Below are positions 14,039 through 22,118 of a DNA stretch of 32,432 nucleotides, piece by piece. The DNA is from a virus. The position numbers and the translations under genes are program-made. How positions within the stretch are numbered: the stretch's first letter is position 1; each line of letters starts with the position of its first letter. The DNA is taken from positions 1-32,432 of IMG/VR virus record IMGVR_UViG_3300046169_000041. One strand, given 5' to 3'. The notes under the pieces were generated by a model, which ran no database searches, was not told the DNA's origin, and was given only the letters and a program-made list of their open reading frames with translations.

Positions 14039-15453
14039 TATACAAAACAAAACCACTTAAGCACCAAGAAGATGCAGTAATGCGATTCTACAATAAACCG
14101 TACGGTGCATTGTTCTGCGAAATGGGCACAGGTAAGACTAAAATAATGTTAGACATCTTACAAAACCCTAACAACACAAGCCATACACATTTTGACGCTG
14201 TTGTAGTTGCACCTAATGGTTTGCATCATAACTGGGCACTTAACGAAATACCTAAACACATTAACAATGTAGAAGTGTACTGTTGGAAAGGCCCTATCAA
14301 AAGCAAACGTGGTAAACAAGACTTTGCTAGATTTTGTAAACATACAGGTAACCGTGCATTCTTGATTAACATAGAAGCTTTACGGACTAAACCTGGCTAC
14401 ACTACTACTGAAACTTTCACAAACACATTCAAACAAAACTCACACTTTATTGTTGATGAGTCTACTTGTATCAAGAATCCTAAAGCGATACAAACTAAGA
14501 ATGTTCTAAAATTGTCTGCTAATGCACTGCGTAGATGGGTCCTTAATGGTACACCAATTACTCAATCTCCTTTGGATCTGTTTACGCAGTGTAGATTTTT
14601 AAGTAAGGATGCTATACCTTACAACACATACACAGCATTTAAACATCAGTTTGCTATAGAACAGACTATGAACATGGGTAATAGGTCTTTTCGTAAGATA
14701 GTAGGGTTCCAGAACCTAAACAACCTAACTGAGCTTATAGAGCCATTTACGTTGCGTATAGAGAAAAAAGATTGCTTAGACTTACCAGATAAAACTTTTG
14801 AGAAAGTAGTTGTACCTATGACACCAGAACAAGAACGTATATATCAATCAATGAAAAAAGATTGTATTGCTATGCTTGAAAATGGTGACTTAGTTACTAC
14901 TACTTTAGCTCTAACTAAAATTATAAAACTGCATCAAATATTGACAGGTTTTGTAACAACAGATGATAACATAGAACACGCTATTGATAACAACAGGATA
15001 GCCGCACTTCTGCAAATAGCAGAGACCACACGGCCTTTAGTTGTATTCTGTGCTTATAAAAACAATGTAAATAATGTACGTGAGGCATTAGCGGATAAAT
15101 TCCCTGATGCCAACATCGTCGAATACACTGGAGCCATATCAGATAAAGTTCGTAACGAAGGTGTTCGTCAATTCCAAGATGGTGAAGCTGATTTCTTTAT
15201 TGCTACATCAGCTGCAGCTAAGGGCTTGACACTTCACAGAGCCTCTACTATGGTTTACTTCTCAAACAACTACAGCTTAGAAACTAGATTACAAAGTCAA
15301 GATAGAATACACCGTATCGGTCAAAACGATAAATGTACCTACATTGACTTGGTAGTGCCAAATACTGTAGACGATAAAATACTAAACAGACTTAAAGAAA
15401 AGAAAGAGTTATCTAGCATGGTGTTAGACGACTTAATAGAAATAATAAAATAA
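14035..15453 (+). CDS. SNF2-like superfamily 2 helicase/ATPase
   Basis: The 472-aa product has the SF2 SNF2-type motifs: MGTGKT (Lys34, I), VVVAPNGLHHNW (Ia), IVDESTCIKNP (II, DEST), WVLNGTPI (III), then VVFCAYKNN, ATSAAAKGLTLHRAS (V) and SQDRIHRIGQ (VI). Members move along duplex DNA with ATP; phage versions are usually annotated as DNA helicases of unknown specific role. It directly follows and overlaps the SF1 helicase (ATGA). No DnaB-type replicative helicase is present in the window, so one of these two may be the replication helicase. The family is clear, the role is inference. Confidence 0.93.
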   Translation: MIYKTKPLKHQEDAVMRFYNKPYGALFCEMGTGKTKIMLDILQNPNNTSHTHFDAVVVAPNGLHHNWALNEIPKHINNVEVYCWKGPIKSKRGKQDFARFCKHTGNRAFLINIEALRTKPGYTTTETFTNTFKQNSHFIVDESTCIKNPKAIQTKNVLKLSANALRRWVLNGTPITQSPLDLFTQCRFLSKDAIPYNTYTAFKHQFAIEQTMNMGNRSFRKIVGFQNLNNLTELIEPFTLRIEKKDCLDLPDKTFEKVVVPMTPEQERIYQSMKKDCIAMLENGDLVTTTLALTKIIKLHQILTGFVTTDDNIEHAIDNNRIAALLQIAETTRPLVVFCAYKNNVNNVREALADKFPDANIVEYTGAISDKVRNEGVRQFQDGEADFFIATSAAAKGLTLHRASTMVYFSNNYSLETRLQSQDRIHRIGQNDKCTYIDLVVPNTVDDKILNRLKEKKELSSMVLDDLIEIIK

Positions 15454-15454
15454 C

Positions 15455-15613
15455 ATGCATTACACAACTCTCGAAATACTAGAAAAAGGACTTACCTCAA
15501 TGACTAAAGCTTGCAATGCTCTTATAGACCAGAACAAAGAATTAGTACTTGAAATTAAAGAAATTAAACAAAGTATCAAGGCTACAAAAGCTGAGATCGA
15601 AACCCATAAATAA
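15455..15613 (+). CDS. small helical hypothetical protein (52 aa)
   Basis: A 52-aa frame starting MHYTTLEILEKGL, one base after the helicase stop and ending one base before the next ATG. It is a heptad-like amphipathic helix rich in Lys, Glu and Ile (ELVLEIKEIKQSIKATKAEI), so probably a coiled coil. The exact fit between its neighbours argues that it is real. The family is not recognised. There is no Shine-Dalgarno site. Confidence 0.6.
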   Translation: MHYTTLEILEKGLTSMTKACNALIDQNKELVLEIKEIKQSIKATKAEIETHK

Positions 15614-15614
15614 T

Positions 15615-16586
15615 ATGTTAAAATCTGACGTAGCAAAAAAATATATTCAAAAGTACCCTGAGCACGGCAACCGTACAGTTGCCCAATTAGTTGTTAAAGA
15701 ACACCCCAATCTATTTCCTACTTTAGATGCAGCACGTTCTTGTATACGACGTATACGAGGTAACAATAGCAATGCTCAAAGAAAATATGCAGACCCAGAA
15801 CTTAAACGACCAAACGGCAAAGCCGGAGAATACAAGATACCTAAATCACTCAACAAGAAAAAATCAGTGGTTAAGATTCCAGATGGGACAACTCTCATCT
15901 TATCTGACGTTCATATTCCATATCACGATGTTGATAGCTTGGAGTGCGCTCTATCTCATATTGACAATCCTACTAATATTTATCTTAATGGCGACTGCGT
16001 CGATTTTTTCGCTGTAAGCCGTTGGGACAAGGATCCTGATGCACGAGACCTAGCTGGTGAGTTACAAGCTTCTAGACAGTTTCTTATGCATTTACGAGAG
16101 CGTTTCCCAGATGCCAACATATACTTTAAAATAGGTAACCACGAAGAACGTTGGGAAACTTATCTATGGCGTAAAGCACCAGAAATATGTGGTGTGCCAG
16201 ACTTTAAACTATCCAAGCTACTAAGATTCGAAGAACTAGGGATCGAGGAAATAGGAGGCCGTCAGCTTGCTAGGGCTGGGGGTCTTTGGATTTTGCATGG
16301 GCATGAGTTTCCTGGAGCATTTGATCCAGTTAACTTTGCTCGTACTTTACAAGTTAAAACAGGTGTCTGTGCCATTGGCGGACACAAGCACAAAACCAGT
16401 CAACATTCCGTCAGGAACATGGATAACAACACTGTCTCCTGTTGGAGTGTCGGATGTCTCTGTGATCTTGACCCTGACTATATGCCGGTGAATCAGTGGA
16501 ACCGAGGGTTCGCTGTCGTCACTCACTCTGGCAAAAAATTCAGCGTGGATAACTACAGGATTGTTGATGGAGAAGCCCACCGTTAA
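15615..16586 (+). CDS. metallophosphoesterase (calcineurin-like)
   Basis: The 323-aa product has the full set of metal ligands: SDVHIPYH (Asp98, His100), NGDCVDF (GD), IGNHEERW (GNHE), LHGHEFPG (GHE) and IGGHKHKTS (GHxH). It is a phosphatase, phosphodiesterase or nuclease of this superfamily, possibly SbcD-like or a cyclic-nucleotide enzyme; sequence does not decide. The first 50 residues (TVAQLVVKEHP, ARSCIRRIRG) are helical and may form a DNA-binding helix-turn-helix. ATG 15615 was preferred to TTG 15549, which lies in the previous gene. Last plus-strand gene: it overlaps the end of the opposite tail-fibre gene by 4 nt. Confidence 0.9.
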   Translation: MLKSDVAKKYIQKYPEHGNRTVAQLVVKEHPNLFPTLDAARSCIRRIRGNNSNAQRKYADPELKRPNGKAGEYKIPKSLNKKKSVVKIPDGTTLILSDVHIPYHDVDSLECALSHIDNPTNIYLNGDCVDFFAVSRWDKDPDARDLAGELQASRQFLMHLRERFPDANIYFKIGNHEERWETYLWRKAPEICGVPDFKLSKLLRFEELGIEEIGGRQLARAGGLWILHGHEFPGAFDPVNFARTLQVKTGVCAIGGHKHKTSQHSVRNMDNNTVSCWSVGCLCDLDPDYMPVNQWNRGFAVVTHSGKKFSVDNYRIVDGEAHR

Positions 16587-19270
16587 TTGTGACCGTACGT
16601 ATAGTTTGGTTTAGAATAATTACCTTCAGTCTTACTAGATAAGACTGATTGTGAAGTATAGTCACTTATACTGTACACTACAATATCAGCTAATAGTATA
16701 TCTTCGTTAGGTGTAACCACTGTTATATTACCACTAGCTACATTAGCTGGGTTACGTTGAGAAGACACTATTAAAAATCTATTTGGTGTAGCACCAGCTC
16801 CTGCTTTATCTGAACCACTAAACAGTGATCCAAACGACACAGTAGCTTTAGTCCATTGACCACCAACTATTGGCTCAGACGCTGTGCCTGTATGAGTTTC
16901 AGATGATGCACCGATATGCCAATACTTACCAACAGCAGCATGTCCTGATGGTACAAAGTACTTAAACGATACTTCACCATTTGCTGCTTCTTCGTATTTA
17001 TCTAAAGATATACCTAAAGTTATTTTAGCTGTATTATCACCACCTCCAGAAACACCACGAATAGCTGCCATTGAGCTTGGTATAAAACCATTACCATAAT
17101 AGGCAGCCATATTAGATTCAATGTACGGTCTAATAGAACTTGTGTCTTTATTAAAAACTATAAGTTCGTGTACCTTACCATCTATATATGAACCACTACT
17201 ACCATGTGCACCAATAGATGCATTTGTACCTGTAGTAATATTGTGGTTACCAGATGCATTAGTTGGAGTTGTTATAGACGCATATTGGTTACCATTCATA
17301 CTAAATGTAGTATTAGTAGTGCCACCAATTAAAGACATAATAGCTGCTTTGTTATCAACTTTAGCTAACAGCCCATCATTATCATTTGATATAAGAGTTG
17401 TTGCTGCAGTTAGTGGACTCATTCTAGTAGAAAAAAGACCAATACCTATTGTTTCAGATATGCTATTACTAGCACCAGTAGCACCATTAGTATACCAATA
17501 ATCTGACCCTTGAGCTGCTGATGTATCATTACAACTAGCACTCAAATAAATTGATGCTGCATTGTTTGTAGATAATGTTAATGCTGTAGTAAGATGTGTA
17601 CCAAAGTAATTTACATTACCGTCACTATCTGTATCAATAGCTGGATATGTAGTAAGATCGCTAAACTCAATAGCTGCTTTATTATCTAGTGTAATGATTT
17701 CACCATATTTTGCTAACCAAGGTTGCTCACGTTCATTGGTGTTTCTAGCATTCTTTTCATTACCGTTACCTAACTCACCTACCTGATCGTACCAACATGG
17801 TACTCTAGCTGAGTGGTCAATAGTAAGTTCTAAATCTTCAACAGATAACTTACAACCTTCGTTAATTAAAAACGCTAAAGAATTAAAACCGTAGTCTAAA
17901 CTACCAGCTGTATTATTAGTATCATCAGTTCTACCATAACCAACAAAATGGTATTTACCTTTTCCAGTTATATTAACATCAGATATAAGTTCTGTGCCAT
18001 TTGCATCTACAAAAATCCAAGTTGAACTACCGCTAACGTTATTAGCTGCTCTAAAAGTTACACGAGCTGGGTTAGCTGGATTATCAGTAACAAAATCTGT
18101 AACAGTAAATGATACAGTAAACTTAGTATGTGCAGCATCGTACTCTTGTATCTTAGTATCAATTGCACGAGTAACTCTAACGTTAGTTTGTGCTTGCCCA
18201 GATGTATCGTTTAATGTTTTTACAGTAAAGCTATTATCACCTAATGTAAATGACTCTGCTGAAGGCTCGTATGAGCTATGCATAGTTATAGGCTGTGTTT
18301 CTTTAGTCTGTAAGAACTTACCTAATGTTTTTTCTGGTGTAAAGTGTGTATCATATGCAGTACCTGCAGTTGGAGGCGACAAATGTTCTACTGTATTCTG
18401 TATTGGAGAATCAACAGATGTGTTACCAAATCTATCAACAAACACATCAGCTTCTACTTGGTCACCTCTTCGTACTTTTACTACTTGAGTTGGGTTCTTA
18501 ATAATCTGAATGTTTCTGTATTCAGCAGTAGCAAACCCTGTCAAATCAGTAGCGCTACTTGTTGATGCAATACGACAAGCTAAATCTATAAAGTCATGTG
18601 TACCAGAAGTAGGCTTATGTGTTATAGAAAATGGTTGAAACTCTGAACTTGTAATAATACCAACACCACCAGTACCATCTTGTGCATCAAAATATGCTTG
18701 AGCTACTGCATCAGTACCTGCAATATCTATTCCAGTAATTCGTGCTTCTCCTTTAATTGTGTAGGTAGCATCAGTTCCAAGCCCATCAAAACGAAGTACT
18801 TGTGTGTAAGCTCCTATTCCAGTACCTGGATTTCTTGCTTTGATTCTAATTAAGTTGTCTTGAAAAACAATGCTTTGATCAGAAGCAGTACTGATATTTG
18901 AAAAAGTACGGTACACTAAACCAGTGTGAGGACTTTCAATAGGTACTGCATTTGCTTCTAAAATATTTGTAGATATAGAACCTTGAATTAAATTATCTGC
19001 TGAATCAAATATTTCTTGGTCAGCGTTTGGTTTGTCTGATACTTTACGAAGACTGTAAGCTGCACCTTTTTCTGAGTCAGTTGTTACAAAATCTGCTGGT
19101 AATTTATTAACCTCACGTATAACTTCTAAGTCTACATCTGTTCCATTTTTATTTAGTTGTTGTGAACCGTATCCACCACTAGCATCTTCGTGTAGTGTAT
19201 ACACAACTTTACGTTTATACTCTGGTCTTGTACGAAGACTAGTATGAGACCTGTAGTTATCTAAGGACAT
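16583..19270 (-). CDS. tail fibre / receptor-binding protein with ConA-like (LamG) domain
   Basis: The 895-aa product is Ser/Thr/Asn/Gly-rich with many beta strands, typical of a phage fibre or adhesin. From about residue 480 it has the ConA-like pattern: PCWYDQVGELGNGNEKNA, then KAAIEFSD, and near its end VHELIVFNKDTSSIRPYIE with ESNMAAYYGNGF, which is common in phage receptor-binding domains that fold as a jelly roll and may bind sugars. The last 170 residues (TAKITLGISLDKYEE onward) form another beta-rich domain. It is the last gene of the minus-strand structural cluster and ends within the convergent phosphoesterase gene. A promoter and a 27-aa ORF lie upstream. The fibre role is an inference from composition and position. 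Confidence 0.75.
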   Translation of the reverse strand: MSLDNYRSHTSLRTRPEYKRKVVYTLHEDASGGYGSQQLNKNGTDVDLEVIREVNKLPADFVTTDSEKGAAYSLRKVSDKPNADQEIFDSADNLIQGSISTNILEANAVPIESPHTGLVYRTFSNISTASDQSIVFQDNLIRIKARNPGTGIGAYTQVLRFDGLGTDATYTIKGEARITGIDIAGTDAVAQAYFDAQDGTGGVGIITSSEFQPFSITHKPTSGTHDFIDLACRIASTSSATDLTGFATAEYRNIQIIKNPTQVVKVRRGDQVEADVFVDRFGNTSVDSPIQNTVEHLSPPTAGTAYDTHFTPEKTLGKFLQTKETQPITMHSSYEPSAESFTLGDNSFTVKTLNDTSGQAQTNVRVTRAIDTKIQEYDAAHTKFTVSFTVTDFVTDNPANPARVTFRAANNVSGSSTWIFVDANGTELISDVNITGKGKYHFVGYGRTDDTNNTAGSLDYGFNSLAFLINEGCKLSVEDLELTIDHSARVPCWYDQVGELGNGNEKNARNTNEREQPWLAKYGEIITLDNKAAIEFSDLTTYPAIDTDSDGNVNYFGTHLTTALTLSTNNAASIYLSASCNDTSAAQGSDYWYTNGATGASNSISETIGIGLFSTRMSPLTAATTLISNDNDGLLAKVDNKAAIMSLIGGTTNTTFSMNGNQYASITTPTNASGNHNITTGTNASIGAHGSSGSYIDGKVHELIVFNKDTSSIRPYIESNMAAYYGNGFIPSSMAAIRGVSGGGDNTAKITLGISLDKYEEAANGEVSFKYFVPSGHAAVGKYWHIGASSETHTGTASEPIVGGQWTKATVSFGSLFSGSDKAGAGATPNRFLIVSSQRNPANVASGNITVVTPNEDILLADIVVYSISDYTSQSVLSSKTEGNYSKPNYTYGHN

Positions 19271-19271
19271 A

Positions 19272-19355
19272 TTAGTATGTGCCTGTAGTTACAGATATAG
19301 TTTCTTTTGTAATATCAGGACTTGCTGATGTAGAACTTGTAGTTTCTTTTGGCAT
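19272..19355 (-). CDS. possible 27-aa peptide upstream of the fibre gene
   Basis: The minus-strand ATG (19353-19355) opens 27 codons, MPKETTSSTSASPDITKETI, ending TAA at 19272, one base before the fibre ATG. The Ser/Thr-rich sequence is low complexity. It starts immediately after a promoter-like element (19363-19390), so it may be a leader peptide coupled to the fibre gene or simply an upstream open frame. There is no other support. Confidence 0.35.
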   Translation of the reverse strand: MPKETTSSTSASPDITKETISVTTGTY

Positions 19356-19362
19356 AAAATTT

Positions 19363-19390
19363 GTTATAGACTAAATTATTAGTATGTCAA
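19363..19390 (-). promoter_or_regulatory. sigma-70-like promoter, minus strand
   Basis: Read on the minus strand: TTGACA (19390-19385), a 16-bp spacer, TATAAC (19368-19363). Transcription would start about 7 bases on, near 19356, where the ATG of the 27-aa ORF lies, so the transcript would be almost leaderless. Its geometry matches the promoter at 24163-24190. It drives the 895-aa fibre gene. Confidence 0.6.
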
Positions 19391-19391
19391 G

Positions 19392-20147
19392 TTAAAAGTT
19401 GTAGTTGTAGAAATACATTTTACCATCAAAGTCCATTTCTTGAGAATCATCTCCAGAGAAAGCTTCATATGTTATTACATCTCCAGGAGCAACTTCTCTC
19501 ATAAAATTTAATGAGCCACCAATAAAAGATTCAAAACTAAGATTCATATCTTCAGTGCCATTTATAAACAACTTAAAAAATTGTATATACCTGTATATTG
19601 ATGTACCAGAATAAACATAAAAATTTGCTGGTCTTGTACTAGAAAACACACCTTGAAGATGTATATACGATGTTCCAGTATTTGGTACTGTAATTGAATT
19701 AGTGTTTAATCCGCTAGTAACATGTGCTCCTCCACCATCAACACCTTGTGTATTTAATCCATAAGCTGCAGCAGACAGATTTTCAAACGATGTTGCTGGA
19801 CTGTACCCACTATTGCTAACAGTATTACTGTCATTTAAACGAAAAACATCAATGGTAGGTAATGCTTTACTTTTTACATATTCTTTTATAGCAGCTGAAG
19901 TTACTAAATGTGTATCTCCTACTGTAGTATCTATATTAAATTCAGCATTGTTTTCTTTTATAAGTAAATTTTGATCTATCTGACTAACACCAATATCTGT
20001 TAAAGAATCGTCTACATAAGTTTTTACTCCTTGACTAGTTACCATTTTAGTACTAGGACTTTGCGGTGTTGCGTCAGCTCCAACAACGTTTAAAATTGCG
20101 TCTTCAATTTGTTGTGCAGTAGCGTTTATTGTAAATGGTGTAGTCAT
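19392..20147 (-). CDS. tail fibre/appendage protein with YVD-type modules (251 aa)
   Basis: A 251-aa protein. The N-terminal half has two copies of a short module, TSQGVKTYVDDSL (about residue 37) and TSAAIKEYVKSKA (about 83), seen once in the neighbouring gene. Such modules are common in marine phage appendage proteins. The second half is beta-rich (GTSYIHLQGVFSS, MDFDGKMYFYNYNF at the end), suggesting a jelly-roll head. Start MTTPFTINATAQQIEDAIL resembles the start of the next gene upstream, so the two probably arose by duplication. The role is presumably structural; the receptor target is unknown. Confidence 0.65.
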   Translation of the reverse strand: MTTPFTINATAQQIEDAILNVVGADATPQSPSTKMVTSQGVKTYVDDSLTDIGVSQIDQNLLIKENNAEFNIDTTVGDTHLVTSAAIKEYVKSKALPTIDVFRLNDSNTVSNSGYSPATSFENLSAAAYGLNTQGVDGGGAHVTSGLNTNSITVPNTGTSYIHLQGVFSSTRPANFYVYSGTSIYRYIQFFKLFINGTEDMNLSFESFIGGSLNFMREVAPGDVITYEAFSGDDSQEMDFDGKMYFYNYNF

Positions 20148-20149
20148 AA

Positions 20150-20689
20150 TTATGCAAAAGCTCGTGTTATTAATCTCCAGTTATTGGCTATAGGGTCTCC
20201 TCCAATAATCTGTAAATAAGGACTTGTTAAAGTTCCGTTTGGATCTACGACGTATAGTGAATTGTTATTATTTAACATACCTACAGATGTATTACTAAAT
20301 CTGTAAGAACAAGAAAATTGAACAATTCTTGTAAACTCGCCAGTAAGGTATCCGTTATTAGAAGAAATGCATTTAAGAAAAGTCTCAACAAACAAAGGAG
20401 TTACACCAAGATTGTGATTAAAAGATATTTCAAAAGGACCAGTTGTTGAAGGTATTACAGTTTCAGCACTTTCAAACATTTTAGAAAATAGCTGACTACC
20501 TGCAGTAGTAACACCATTTACTTCTTTAGAAGTAGCAGTAGAGATTTGACCATCTACATAGTTTTTAATTACATTAGAATTAACTAAATTTGCACTAGAA
20601 CTTAAAGTACCTGATGTAACTGTAGATTCTACTTTTGTAATTGCGTTAGATATAGTATCTGCTGCATGTGGTATAGTGTAAGTACTCAT
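20150..20689 (-). CDS. tail fibre/appendage protein, paralogue of its neighbour (179 aa)
   Basis: The 179-aa product starts MSTYTIPHAADTISNAITK, similar in layout to the 251-aa neighbour, and carries one NSNVIKNYVDGQI module (about residues 39-51). The remainder is beta-rich (GPFEISFNHNLGVTP, SLYVVDPNGTL). The two genes are separated by 2 bp and likely share a transcript. A trimeric appendage piece is plausible. The paralogy rests on the N-terminal halves only; the C-terminal domains differ. Confidence 0.6.
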   Translation of the reverse strand: MSTYTIPHAADTISNAITKVESTVTSGTLSSSANLVNSNVIKNYVDGQISTATSKEVNGVTTAGSQLFSKMFESAETVIPSTTGPFEISFNHNLGVTPLFVETFLKCISSNNGYLTGEFTRIVQFSCSYRFSNTSVGMLNNNNSLYVVDPNGTLTSPYLQIIGGDPIANNWRLITRAFA

Positions 20690-20692
20690 AGT

Positions 20693-20995
20693 TTAACATT
20701 TCCATCTACGCCTAGCTTGACGTATTCTTGAATTAGGGTCATTCCTAGTTTTAGCAGAACTGCGTTTAAGCTGACCAGCAGACCTTGCACAATATGACTT
20801 GCGACGTTTAGATGCTTTACTGCCTTTTTTAACTTTACCAGTTACAGCAGTTTTAAGCTTAGATCCAGGGTTAGCACGGCGATAAGCTGCTACGCCCTTT
20901 TTGGTCATACCAGCTCCTGATTTAGTTTTCCTATAATTGCCACCTTTACCAGTGGTTTTTCTAATAGGATTTTCAGCTTTTCTTTTTCTTGCCAT
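20693..20995 (-). CDS. small basic virion-type protein, DUF6321-like (100 aa)
   Basis: A 100-aa protein with very high Lys and Arg content. The segment GVAAYRRANPGSKLKTAVTG, then SKASKRRKSYCARSAGQLKR, is a conserved pattern of a phage and giant-virus protein family (DUF6321). Its charge suggests DNA binding, perhaps packaged with the genome; this is inference. It overlaps the 96-aa basic gene upstream by 23 nt. The C-terminus (RIRQARRRWKC) is Arg-rich with a terminal Cys. Confidence 0.75.
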   Translation of the reverse strand: MARKRKAENPIRKTTGKGGNYRKTKSGAGMTKKGVAAYRRANPGSKLKTAVTGKVKKGSKASKRRKSYCARSAGQLKRSSAKTRNDPNSRIRQARRRWKC

Positions 20996-21263
20996 TTTTT
21001 CTTAAAGATTTAACTCTCCTCGGTTTCCCTGCAGGTTGACCGATTCGTTTCTTTTGTGCTATACGAGAACGTTTTTCCGAACTTGACATCTCCCCAGCAG
21101 TCACAGGTGTTTTTTTGCTTACACGTTTTGAGGGTCTGCAATAAGGCGTGCCTCGCTTTTCGCCCTGTTGTCGTCCACAAGGCTTTCCAGACCGCACATC
21201 TTTCCACTTTTCCTTGAACCATCTCTTCAGAGCTAGTCCCTTCGCTGTCTTTCTTACCGCCAT
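20973..21263 (-). CDS. small basic virion-type protein, DUF5872-like (96 aa)
   Basis: A 96-aa, Lys/Arg-rich protein. The residues LKRWFKEKWKDVRSGKPCGR and GTPYCRPSKRVSKKTP, with paired Cys residues, form a conserved pattern seen in small phage and giant-virus proteins (DUF5872). It may bind metal through the Cys residues and nucleic acid through its charge. The tail is nearly all Arg, Lys and Ser. Its ATG sits directly after the stop of the 41-aa basic gene. The family name is from memory of the pattern and needs a profile search. Confidence 0.7.
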   Translation of the reverse strand: MAVRKTAKGLALKRWFKEKWKDVRSGKPCGRQQGEKRGTPYCRPSKRVSKKTPVTAGEMSSSEKRSRIAQKKRIGQPAGKPRRVKSLRKNGKKKKS

Positions 21264-21389
21264 TTATTTCTTCGTCCCCCAATTCTTTGCTCCTTTCTTT
21301 CTACATTTGGCTATAGCCCCAGAAGCGTAGGCACTAGGAAAAACCTTGTACCTTGCTTTTACTTTTCTATAACATGCGTCTTTTGCCAT
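21264..21389 (-). CDS. 41-aa conserved small basic phage protein (KARYKVFPSAYASGA family)
   Basis: This short gene reads MAKDACYRKVKARYKVFPSA then YASGAIAKCRKKGAKNWGTK. The YKVFPSAYASGA..KCRK.GA.NWG pattern is well conserved in marine phages and some giant viruses, so the gene is real despite its size. It starts at the TAATG overlap with the stop of the 153-aa gene and its TAA is directly followed by the ATG of the 96-aa gene. Two Cys (6 and 29) and many Lys/Arg suggest a nucleic-acid-binding virion protein. The role is not known. Confidence 0.85.
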   Translation of the reverse strand: MAKDACYRKVKARYKVFPSAYASGAIAKCRKKGAKNWGTKK

Positions 21390-21850
21390 TACATCCAAGG
21401 GCTTTCTTTAGTTTTTTCAAGTAAGCTTTGTTTTTTGTTAATTTGATTTATAAGTTTATTTGCTTCGTTTTCTGATATTGTTCCTTCTTCCAGTTGATCC
21501 TTTATCGCTTGTACCTTTTGACTCCCTACTCTTAACGCCCTACCTCGTAAAATTTTAATAACAGTTTTAGTCATTCCTTGTTCCATAGGACTCGTCGTAG
21601 GAGCACCATCAGGAGCTATTTTACGAATAGTAGGGTTAGCTTTTTCTAAATTCTTTTGAATTGTTTGAACTGGTTTACTACTAGCAACTTTTTCAGACAC
21701 ATTCATAAATGTATCGTACAGTTTTTTTCTGTTTAACTGACCTGTAAGTTTAGGTAAAACATTTTTAGCAAGTTGTTGCCCAGCCTTAGTGACAATAACT
21801 CTACCTGCAGCCGTAACTATTGGCCATGCTAATGGAATAAACGCAGGCAT
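21389..21850 (-). CDS. hypothetical structural-cluster protein (153 aa)
   Basis: A 153-aa, basic, mostly helical protein. A hydrophobic N-terminal stretch (PAFIPLAWPIVTAAGRVIV, residues 2-20) could be a membrane segment or signal. The second half holds a helical hairpin with an EEGTISENEANKLINQI loop. Its family is not recognised. Its ATG overlaps the TAA of the 24-aa gene by one base and its stop overlaps the 41-aa gene, so it is tightly packed in the small-protein group. It could be a minor virion protein. Confidence 0.6.
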   Translation of the reverse strand: MPAFIPLAWPIVTAAGRVIVTKAGQQLAKNVLPKLTGQLNRKKLYDTFMNVSEKVASSKPVQTIQKNLEKANPTIRKIAPDGAPTTSPMEQGMTKTVIKILRGRALRVGSQKVQAIKDQLEEGTISENEANKLINQINKKQSLLEKTKESPWM

Positions 21851-21924
21851 TATTTTTTACGTTTTGTAGTCTTTTTTGTAGGTCTTCCAACCTTACTTCC
21901 ATATGTTCCTTTTCCGTATGGCAT
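21850..21924 (-). CDS. 24-aa basic peptide (MPYGKGTYGSKVGRP type)
   Basis: The frame reads MPYGKGTYGSKVGRPTKKTT followed by KRKK. Very short peptides of this MPxGKGTYGxxxGRP type recur in marine phage genomes next to the small basic proteins, as here. Its TAA overlaps the ATG of the next gene by one base. It is Gly-rich, then Lys/Arg-rich. The function is unknown. Confidence 0.65.
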   Translation of the reverse strand: MPYGKGTYGSKVGRPTKKTTKRKK

Positions 21925-21926
21925 AA

Positions 21927-22118
21927 TTATTTATTTTGGTTAGCTTTTAGTCTTTTCTTTGCTTTTTCGACTCTTTCTAGTCGATCTTGCTCTTTTTTCT
22001 TGTCTCTATCGTAAGCTGTTGTACCACGAGGATCAAGGGCTCTGTCTAGTTGTTGACCTATTTGTTTTATTTTAGCTTTGAACTTTTTAATTGTTTTTGG
22101 AGATATATTTACACTCAT
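21927..22118 (-). CDS. small basic helical protein (63 aa)
   Basis: A 63-aa protein almost entirely charged and helical (KKFKAKIKQIGQQLDRALD, then DRLERVEKAKKRLKANQNK). Net charge is strongly positive. Its ATG overlaps the stop of the holin-like gene by one base. No family is recognised. It might be a DNA-binding or spanin-unrelated accessory protein; nothing in the sequence decides. Confidence 0.6.
   Translation of the reverse strand: MSVNISPKTIKKFKAKIKQIGQQLDRALDPRGTTAYDRDKKKEQDRLERVEKAKKRLKANQNK

Noticed and set aside
21010-21282. 90-aa minus-strand ORF over the small basic genes
   Set aside because: Frame shadow of the 96-aa DUF5872-like gene, which has the conserved Cys/Arg pattern.
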